From Citrobacter amalonaticus (GTDB taxonomy: Bacteria > Pseudomonadota > Gammaproteobacteria > Enterobacterales > Enterobacteriaceae): 64,000 bases of DNA. The stretch lies in contig NZ_PQMB01000010.1 of NCBI RefSeq assembly GCF_002918555.1, positions 1 through 64,000 on the forward strand, given 5' to 3'. Below, piece after piece: positions 58,308 to 64,000 of this stretch; within the stretch, counting starts at the first letter, position 1, and every line of letters begins with the position of its first letter. The notes below the pieces were generated by a model. It worked only from the letters and a program-made list of their open reading frames with translations. It made no database searches and was not told the DNA's origin. The position numbers were made by a program, and so were the translations under genes.

Positions 58308-60137
58308 GTGGCGCAGGCGGAAGTGTTGAATCTGGAATCAGGGGCCAAACAGGTTTTGCAGGAAACCTTTGGCTACCAACAGTTTCGCCCGGGTCAGGAA
58401 GAGATCATTGATACCGTGCTTTCAGGGCGCGACTGCCTGGTGGTGATGCCAACCGGTGGTGGGAAATCCCTGTGCTATCAGATTCCTGCGCTGCTGTTAA
58501 ACGGGCTGACCGTTGTGGTCTCTCCGCTAATCTCCCTGATGAAAGATCAGGTTGACCAGCTGCTGGCGAACGGTGTGGCGGCGGCGTGTCTGAACTCGAC
58601 GCAGAACCGTGAACAACAGCTTGAGGTGATGGCGGGGTGTCGCACCGGGCAAATTCGCCTGCTGTATATCGCGCCTGAGCGCCTGATGCTGGATAACTTT
58701 CTTGAGCATCTGTCGCACTGGAACCCCGTATTATTAGCGGTTGATGAGGCGCACTGTATTTCGCAGTGGGGGCACGATTTCCGCCCGGAATACGCCGCAC
58801 TCGGACAGCTTCGCCAGCGCTTCCCCGCCCTGCCGTTTATGGCGTTAACCGCCACCGCCGATGACACCACCCGGCAGGATATCGTCCGTCTGCTAGGCCT
58901 CAACGATCCTTTAATTCAGATCAGCAGTTTTGACCGCCCGAACATTCGTTACATGCTGATGGAGAAGTTCAAGCCGCTCGATCAGTTGATGCGCTATGTA
59001 CAAGAGCAGCGCGGTAAGTCAGGCATTATCTACTGCAACAGTCGGGCGAAGGTGGAAGACACAGCAGCGCGTCTGCAAAGCCGTGGTCTTAGCGCTGCGG
59101 CGTATCATGCCGGGCTGGAAAACGACGTCAGGGCCGATGTGCAGGAGAAATTCCAGCGTGACGATCTGCAAATCGTCGTGGCGACCGTGGCGTTTGGTAT
59201 GGGGATCAACAAACCTAACGTGCGTTTCGTCGTGCATTTTGATATTCCCCGCAACATTGAATCCTACTACCAGGAAACCGGTCGTGCCGGGCGCGACGGC
59301 CTGCCTGCGGAAGCCATGTTATTTTACGATCCGGCGGATATGGCGTGGCTGCGCCGCTGCCTGGAAGAGAAGCCCGCCGGGCAGTTGCAGGATATCGAAC
59401 GGCACAAGCTGAACGCGATGGGCGCATTTGCCGAAGCGCAAACCTGTCGCCGCCTGGTCCTGCTCAACTATTTTGGCGAAGGGCGTCAGGAGCCGTGCGG
59501 CAACTGCGATATCTGCCTGGATCCGCCGAAGCAGTACGATGGTTTAAACGATGCGCAGATTGCGCTTTCCACGATAGGCCGGGTTAACCAGCGTTTCGGT
59601 ATGGGGTACGTGGTGGAAGTGATTCGTGGTGCGAATAACCAGCGTATCCGTGAGTTGGGCCACGATAAACTCAAGGTTTATGGCATGGGGCGGGACAAAA
59701 GCCATGAACACTGGGTGAGCGTTATTCGCCAGCTCATTCACTTAGGCCTGGTGACTCAAAATATAGCCCAGCACTCAGCATTACAGATGACGGATGCAGC
59801 ACGTCCCGTTCTGCGCGGCGAGGCTCCGCTCCAGCTGGCGGTACCGCGCATTATCGCGCTGAAGCCTCGTGTCATGCAGAAATCCTTTGGCGGCAACTAC
59901 GATCGCAAGCTGTTCGCCAAATTGCGCAAGCTGCGTAAAGCGATTGCCGATGAAGAGAATATCCCGCCGTATGTGGTTTTCAATGATGCCACTCTGATTG
60001 AAATGGCCGAACAGATGCCGGTATCTGCGAGTGAAATGCTGAGCGTCAACGGCGTGGGGATGCGCAAACTTGAGCGTTTTGGCAAAGAGTTTATGGCGCT
60101 GATCCGCGCGCATGTCGATGGTGACGACGAAGAGTAG
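58308..60137 (+). CDS. recQ: RecQ DNA helicase
   Basis: A 609-residue SF2 3'-5' helicase of the RecF pathway, which also suppresses illegitimate recombination. Walker A GGGKS (50-54), DEAH in [14 protein letters not shown] (about 145-158), the arginine finger region [12 protein letters not shown], four zinc cysteines ([10 protein letters not shown] and CGNCDIC), RQC winged helix, and C-terminal HRDC (about 530-605). GTG is the start, as in E. coli. Confidence 0.97.
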   Translation: MAQAEVLNLESGAKQVLQETFGYQQFRPGQEEIIDTVLSGRDCLVVMPTGGGKSLCYQIPALLLNGLTVVVSPLISLMKDQVDQLLANGVAAACLNSTQNREQQLEVMAGCRTGQIRLLYIAPERLMLDNFLEHLSHWNPVLLAVDEAHCISQWGHDFRPEYAALGQLRQRFPALPFMALTATADDTTRQDIVRLLGLNDPLIQISSFDRPNIRYMLMEKFKPLDQLMRYVQEQRGKSGIIYCNSRAKVEDTAARLQSRGLSAAAYHAGLENDVRADVQEKFQRDDLQIVVATVAFGMGINKPNVRFVVHFDIPRNIESYYQETGRAGRDGLPAEAMLFYDPADMAWLRRCLEEKPAGQLQDIERHKLNAMGAFAEAQTCRRLVLLNYFGEGRQEPCGNCDICLDPPKQYDGLNDAQIALSTIGRVNQRFGMGYVVEVIRGANNQRIRELGHDKLKVYGMGRDKSHEHWVSVIRQLIHLGLVTQNIAQHSALQMTDAARPVLRGEAPLQLAVPRIIALKPRVMQKSFGGNYDRKLFAKLRKLRKAIADEENIPPYVVFNDATLIEMAEQMPVSASEMLSVNGVGMRKLERFGKEFMALIRAHVDGDDEE

Positions 60138-60199
60138 TCAGCCGGGCAAAAAAGTGCCAGGATGGTGATTCACTGAACTATCCCCCGCGAGCCAAATAT

Positions 60200-60820
60200 A
60201 TGTTAATGCTATTTCTCACCGTGGCTATGGTGCATATCGTTGCGCTGATGAGTCCTGGCCCCGACTTTTTCTTTGTCTCTCAAACTGCTGTCAGCCGCTC
60301 GCGTAAAGAGGCGATGATGGGCGTGCTGGGTATCACCTGTGGTGTGATGGTCTGGGCTGGCGTGGCGCTGCTCGGTCTGCATCTGATCATCGAAAAAATG
60401 GCCTGGCTGCATACCATTATCATGGTGGGCGGTGGCCTGTATCTGTGCTGGATGGGCTACCAGATGCTGCGCGGCGCGTTTAAGAAAACAGATGTTGCCA
60501 GCCCCGCGCCGCAGGTTGAACTGGCGCAAAGCGGTCGCAGTTTTTTAAAAGGTTTGCTGACGAATCTGGCAAATCCGAAAGCGATTATTTACTTCGGCTC
60601 GGTGTTCTCGCTGTTTGTCGGCGATAACGTCGGCACTGCCGCACGCTGGGGCATTTTTGTGCTGATCGTCGTCGAAACGCTGGCGTGGTTTACCGTGGTT
60701 GCCAGCCTGTTCGCACTGCCGAAAATGCGTCGCGGCTATCAGCGTCTGGCGAAATGGATAGACGGTTTTGCCGGCGCGCTGTTCGCCGGGTTCGGCATTC
60801 ATTTGATTATTTCGCGCTGA
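60200..60820 (+). CDS. rhtC: RhtC threonine exporter
   Basis: A 206-residue LysE/RhtB-family exporter with about six membrane segments; E. coli RhtC exports threonine and some homoserine. MLMLFLTVAMVHIVALMSPGPDFF is the conserved N-terminus with the family SPGPDF motif. It is 62 bases after recQ and converges on its paralogue rhtB. Confidence 0.95.
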   Translation: MLMLFLTVAMVHIVALMSPGPDFFFVSQTAVSRSRKEAMMGVLGITCGVMVWAGVALLGLHLIIEKMAWLHTIIMVGGGLYLCWMGYQMLRGAFKKTDVASPAPQVELAQSGRSFLKGLLTNLANPKAIIYFGSVFSLFVGDNVGTAARWGIFVLIVVETLAWFTVVASLFALPKMRRGYQRLAKWIDGFAGALFAGFGIHLIISR

Positions 60821-60831
60821 TTTACCCGTAA

Positions 60832-60859
60832 GCCGGATACGCGGTAGGCCTGTCCGGCA
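60832..60859. repeat. REP-like element between rhtC and rhtB
   Basis: GCCGGATACGCGGTAGGCCTGTCCGGC pairs at its ends as a degenerate REP, between two converging genes. Confidence 0.65.
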
Positions 60860-60865
60860 CTTACA

Positions 60866-61486
60866 TCAGGCATGTCTGGCCGATGCCAGCATCGCGCCTA
60901 CCAGCATAAACAGCGATCCAAACACTTTGTTCAGCGCTTTCATTTGCTTCGGCCCTTTGATCCACGCGGCTATTCGCTGCGCCAGGGTTGCGTAACCGAT
61001 CATCACAATCACATCCACCACAATCGTGGTTATCCCAAGGATGATGTACTGCATCAGCTGGGGCTCTTTGGGCATGATGAACTGCGGAAACAGGGCAGCA
61101 AGAAAGACAATGCTCTTCGGGTTGGTCAGGTTCACAAATACCGCACGTTTAAACAGGCGTCCCCGCGACTGGGCATGAGCCAGGGTGTTGAGATCAATTG
61201 CACCTGCGGCGCGCCACTGCTGGATACCCAACCAAATGAGGTAGGCGGCGCCCGCCCACTTCAGGACTTCAAAGGCGATAACTGAGCGTGAAAAGAGCGT
61301 TCCCAGACCTATGCCTACCAGCACGATATGAATGCCAAGCCCGGCCTGTAGCCCCGCGATGGATGCCGATGCGCCACGATAGCCGTGGTTAATGGATGTC
61401 GTCATGGTGTTGATGGCGCCAGAGCCCGGAGAAAGGCTTAAAATTATGGATGTCAAAAGGTAGGCGAACCACCATTCAAAGGTCAT
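60866..61486 (-). CDS. rhtB: RhtB homoserine/homoserine lactone exporter
   Basis: A 206-residue LysE/RhtB exporter with six predicted membrane segments; E. coli RhtB exports homoserine, homoserine lactone and threonine. [26 protein letters not shown] carries the SPGSG variant of the family motif. It converges on rhtC, from which it probably arose by duplication, and is divergent from pldB. Confidence 0.95.
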   Translation of the reverse strand: MTFEWWFAYLLTSIILSLSPGSGAINTMTTSINHGYRGASASIAGLQAGLGIHIVLVGIGLGTLFSRSVIAFEVLKWAGAAYLIWLGIQQWRAAGAIDLNTLAHAQSRGRLFKRAVFVNLTNPKSIVFLAALFPQFIMPKEPQLMQYIILGITTIVVDVIVMIGYATLAQRIAAWIKGPKQMKALNKVFGSLFMLVGAMLASARHA

Positions 61487-61714
61487 GAGAACTCCCGGGT
61501 TGTTTAAATTTGTAGCCTAACATATTCGTCTGGAACGAATTTGAACGCTGTTAACAGCGCCCGTAAGGGCAAGCCCCTGATGGGCCGGGTTATTGTCAGC
61601 ACATCTGTAGCTTGAAGTATGACGGGTATATGCCACAATACGCTACTGTCACACTAATGTGTCAGGCACCATAAAAAAAACGATTTTTACCTGGTAAACG
61701 AGGCTGGATACCCG
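61487..61714. promoter_or_regulatory. rhtB-pldB divergent control region with several dyads
   Basis: No gene lies here. Palindromes: ATTCGT-CTGGA-ACGAAT (61524-61540), CGCTGTTAACAGCG (61546-61559, perfect), and CTGTCACACTAATGTGTCAG (61646-61665, imperfect). An ERIC-type end, TGTAGCTTGAAGTATGACGG followed by GTATAT, lies at about 61608-61633. The dyads are candidates for regulator sites serving both genes; I cannot name the proteins. Confidence 0.45.
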
Positions 61715-62737
61715 ATGTTTCAGCAGCAAAAAGACTGGGAAACAAGAGAAAACGCGTTTGCAGCTTTTTCCATGGGGCCACTGACAGATTTCTGGCATCA
61801 GCGGGAAGAAGCGGAGTTTACGGGAGTGGACAATGTCCCGGTTCGCTTTGTCCGCTTTCGTGCAGCAGAAAACGATCGTGTGATTGTCGTCTGCCCTGGG
61901 CGTATCGAAAGCTACGTAAAGTATGCGGAACTGGCGTATGACCTGTTTCATATGGGCTTTGATGTCCTTATCATCGACCATCGTGGACAGGGGCGTTCCG
62001 GACGTATGTTGCCGGATCCGCACCGGGGGCATGTCGATAATTTTAATGACTATGTCGACGATCTGACCGCTTTCTGGGAACAGGAAGTGCAGCCGGGTCC
62101 GTGGCGCAAGCGTTATATCCTGGCGCACTCAATGGGTGGTGCAATTGCCACTCTGTTCCTGCAGCGTCACCCGAATCAGTGTGATGCCATTGCGCTTTGT
62201 GCGCCGATGTTTGGTATCGTAATGCGCCTTCCTTCGTTCATGGTTCGTCATATTCTCGACTGGGCGGAAGGGTATCAGAGTATCCGTGAAGGTTACGCGA
62301 TGGGGACCGGACGCTGGCGGGCATTGCCGTTTGGCATGAACGCGTTAACCCACAGTCGACCGCGCTATCGGCGCAATTTACGTTTTTACGCGGATGAGCC
62401 GACGCTTCGTGTCGGAGGTCCGACGTACCATTGGGTACGAGAAGGGATCCTGGCAGGTGAGCAGGTGCTTGCGGGGGCGGGCGATGACGCCACGCCAACC
62501 CTGTTAATTCAGGCTGAAGAAGAGCGCGTGGTGGATAACCGTGCGCATGACCGTTTTTGTGAAATCCGCGCCGCAGCGGGTCACCCTGTTGAAGGGGGGC
62601 AACCGCTGGTCATAAAAGGCGCGTACCATGAGATCCTTTTTGAAAAGGACGCTATGCGCTCAGTCGCGCTTAACGCCATTGTCGATTTTTTCGACAGGCA
62701 TAACTCACCAGCGGAAACCGCTTTGCTTAGAGGTTAA
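61715..62737 (+). CDS. pldB: Lysophospholipase L2
   Basis: A 340-residue alpha/beta-hydrolase that cleaves lysophospholipids and transfers acyl groups; associated with the inner face of the inner membrane. The nucleophile motif is AHSMGG (about 138-143, Ser140), with the oxyanion DHRGQGRSGR, and Asp and His in the C-terminal part (KGAYHEIL). The start MFQQQKDWETREN is conserved. yigL follows after eight bases. Confidence 0.95.
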   Translation: MFQQQKDWETRENAFAAFSMGPLTDFWHQREEAEFTGVDNVPVRFVRFRAAENDRVIVVCPGRIESYVKYAELAYDLFHMGFDVLIIDHRGQGRSGRMLPDPHRGHVDNFNDYVDDLTAFWEQEVQPGPWRKRYILAHSMGGAIATLFLQRHPNQCDAIALCAPMFGIVMRLPSFMVRHILDWAEGYQSIREGYAMGTGRWRALPFGMNALTHSRPRYRRNLRFYADEPTLRVGGPTYHWVREGILAGEQVLAGAGDDATPTLLIQAEEERVVDNRAHDRFCEIRAAAGHPVEGGQPLVIKGAYHEILFEKDAMRSVALNAIVDFFDRHNSPAETALLRG

Positions 62738-62745
62738 ATTTTCCT

Positions 62746-63546
62746 ATGTACCAGGTTGTTGCGTCTGATTTAGATGGCACGCTGCTCTCCCCCGACCACA
62801 CGTTATCCCCTTATGCAAAAGAGACGCTGAAACTGCTGACTGCGCGCGGCGTTAATTTTGTGTTTGCCACAGGTCGTCACTACATTGATGTTGGGCAAAT
62901 CCGCGATGGTCTGGGCATTAAGGCCTACATGATCACCTCTAACGGCGCGCGCGTACACGATACCGACGGAAATCAGGTGTTCGCACATAACCTTGATCGT
63001 GACATCGCCGCCGATCTGTTTGGCGTGGTGCATACCAACCCTGATATCGTGACCAATGTTTATCGTGATGACGAATGGTTTATGAACCGTCATCGCCCTG
63101 AAGAGATGCGTTTCTTCAAGGAGGCGGTATTCCACTATGAACTGTTCGAGCCGGGATTGCTGGAGCCGGAAGGCATCAGCAAAGTATTTTTTACCAGTAA
63201 TGCGCATGAAAAATTGCTACCGCTGGAACAGGCGATCAACGCCCGCTGGGGCGATCGCGTGAATGTCAGTTTCTCGACCGTGACCTGTCTGGAAGTGATG
63301 GCAGGTGGCGTTTCCAAAGGCCATGCGCTGGAAGCGGTGGCGAAAAGAATGGGCTACGACCTGAAAGACTGCATTGCCTTTGGCGACGGCATGAACGACG
63401 CTGAAATGCTCTCAATGGCGGGTAAAGGCTGCATTATGGGTAATGCCCACCAGCGCCTGAAGGATCTGCATCCTGAGCTGGACGTGATAGGTATCAACGC
63501 CGACGACGCGGTGCCGCACTATCTGTGCGATCTCTTTTTAAAGTGA
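62746..63546 (+). CDS. yigL: YigL, HAD-family pyridoxal phosphatase
   Basis: A 266-residue Cof-type HAD phosphatase; E. coli YigL acts on pyridoxal phosphate and sugar phosphates, and its mRNA is the target that SgrS stabilises in glucose-phosphate stress, releasing sugar phosphates. Motif I is VASDLDGTLLSPD (5-17), motif IV FGDGMNDAEML (about 208-218). In E. coli SgrS pairs inside the end of pldB in the pldB-yigL transcript, so the close spacing fits. Confidence 0.95.
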   Translation: MYQVVASDLDGTLLSPDHTLSPYAKETLKLLTARGVNFVFATGRHYIDVGQIRDGLGIKAYMITSNGARVHDTDGNQVFAHNLDRDIAADLFGVVHTNPDIVTNVYRDDEWFMNRHRPEEMRFFKEAVFHYELFEPGLLEPEGISKVFFTSNAHEKLLPLEQAINARWGDRVNVSFSTVTCLEVMAGGVSKGHALEAVAKRMGYDLKDCIAFGDGMNDAEMLSMAGKGCIMGNAHQRLKDLHPELDVIGINADDAVPHYLCDLFLK

Positions 63547-63552
63547 TTGCTC

Positions 63553-63577
63553 TTTAGTTGACCAGATGTCAACTAAA
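63553..63577. promoter_or_regulatory. Perfect dyad TTTAGTTGAC-N5-GTCAACTAAA
   Basis: A perfect 10-bp inverted repeat with a 5-base centre starts seven bases after the yigL stop and 45 bases before yigM. No T run follows, so it does not look like a terminator. It is a strong candidate operator for the biotin transporter gene. Confidence 0.6.
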
Positions 63578-63584
63578 CTCTCCG

Positions 63585-63625
63585 CTACAATGGATGTTTC
63601 CGGTTCTGTGAGACATCCATTGTGG
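63585..63625. promoter_or_regulatory. Inverted repeat spanning the yigM start codon
   Basis: Arms CTACAATGGATGT and ACATCCATTGTGG pair at 12 of 13 positions around a 15-base spacer. The right arm contains the GTG start codon of yigM (63622-63624). It could be an operator, or an mRNA hairpin that hides the start codon. It overlaps the TACAAT -10-like box at 63586. Confidence 0.6.
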
Positions 63626-64000
63626 CGTTACTGATTATTACCACGATCCTGTGGGCCTTCTCCTTCAGTCTGTTTGGCGAGTACCTTGCTGGTCATGTTG
63701 ATAGCTATTTCGCCGTACTGGTTCGGGTTGGGCTGGCCGCATTGGTATTTTTGCCGTTTCTGCGTACCCGCGGGCACAGCGCCAAAACGGTTGGCCTGTA
63801 TATGCTGGTGGGGGCGATACAGCTTGGCATCATGTACATGCTGAGTTTCCGCGCGTATCTCTGGCTGACCGTTTCCGAACTGCTGCTGTTTACCGTCCTG
63901 ACACCGCTCTATATCACGCTGATTTACGATCTGATGAGCAAGCGTCGTCTGCGCTGGGGCTACGCCTTCAGTGCGCTGTTGGCGGTGATTGGCGCGGGAA
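63622..64000 (+). CDS. yigM: YigM (BioP) biotin transporter, 5' part
   Basis: The first 126 codons of a DMT/EamA-type membrane protein, cut by the window end. MALLIITTILWAFSFSLFGEYL matches the start of E. coli YigM, the high-affinity biotin importer BioP (about 300 residues). Four membrane segments are visible. The GTG start lies inside an inverted repeat. No strong ribosome site is seen in front of it, which fits weak or regulated translation. Confidence 0.92.
   Translation, partial: MALLIITTILWAFSFSLFGEYLAGHVDSYFAVLVRVGLAALVFLPFLRTRGHSAKTVGLYMLVGAIQLGIMYMLSFRAYLWLTVSELLLFTVLTPLYITLIYDLMSKRRLRWGYAFSALLAVIGAG

Noticed and set aside
61646-61665. A CRP site in the dyad upstream of pldB.
   Set aside because: The half-sites CACA and TGTG are inverted relative to TGTGA-N6-TCACA and the spacing is wrong.

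Overview
This window is a stretch of enterobacterial chromosome. Gene order is that of the E. coli / Salmonella region running from the end of an rRNA operon (rrfC-aspT-trpT) through ilv, rho, the ECA (rff/wec) cluster, hem, cya, dap, uvrD, corA, pldA and recQ to yigM. Almost every protein matches its E. coli counterpart in length and sequence as I remember them. The organism is close to Salmonella and Citrobacter rather than E. coli K-12: ilvG is intact, the Salmonella-type corL leader peptide is present, aslA/aslB and yigF/yigG are missing, and ERIC, REP and BIME repeats are frequent. Citrobacter is my best guess, but I cannot prove the genus.

Layout. 1-540: tail of 23S rRNA, 5S rRNA, tRNA-Asp, tRNA-Trp and a terminator. 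0.6-3.5 kb: hdfR, maoP, yifB. 3.6-14.1 kb: the branched-chain amino acid regulon (ilvL leader and attenuator, ilvX, ilvGMEDA), a DUF2461 gene, then divergent ilvY/ilvC; three ERIC repeats sit inside this block. 14.1-16.8 kb: ppiC, then an accessory operon of a Crp/Fnr-type regulator, a nucleoside phosphorylase and a PnuC paralogue. 16.9-23.9 kb: rep, gppA, rhlB, trxA, rhoL, rho. 24.1-37.1 kb: the complete enterobacterial common antigen operon wecA-wzzE-wecBC-rffGH-wecDE-wzxE-wecF-wzyE-wecG. 37.3-39.3 kb: yifK and the tRNA cluster Arg-His-Leu-Pro. 39.3-41 kb: the sRNA GlmZ with a sigma-54 promoter and GlrR sites, then an A+T-rich gene for an SseL/ElaD-family deubiquitinase. 41-45.1 kb: hemCDXY, read on the minus strand. 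45.3-48.4 kb: cyaA with its CRP site, and cyaY. 48.5-52 kb: lptM-dapF-yigA-xerC-yigB. 52-55.6 kb: LexA-controlled uvrD, then corL-corA. 55.6-64 kb: rarD, yigI, pldA, recQ, rhtC, rhtB, pldB, yigL and the start of yigM (bioP).

How the genes work together. The ilv genes make Ile, Val and Leu precursors under attenuation (ilvL) and IlvY control. The wec/rff genes make three nucleotide sugars, assemble the ECA trisaccharide on undecaprenyl phosphate, flip it and polymerise it. hemCD supply uroporphyrinogen III. The dap-yig-xerC operon resolves chromosome dimers next to a lysine/peptidoglycan precursor gene.

The least ordinary parts are the deubiquitinase gene between glmZ and hemY, which looks horizontally acquired; the regulator-phosphorylase-PnuC operon between ppiC and rep, a candidate nucleoside or nicotinamide-riboside salvage unit; and a pair of strong inverted repeats directly in front of the biotin transporter gene yigM. 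All homology statements rest on recall of family sequences, not on a database search.
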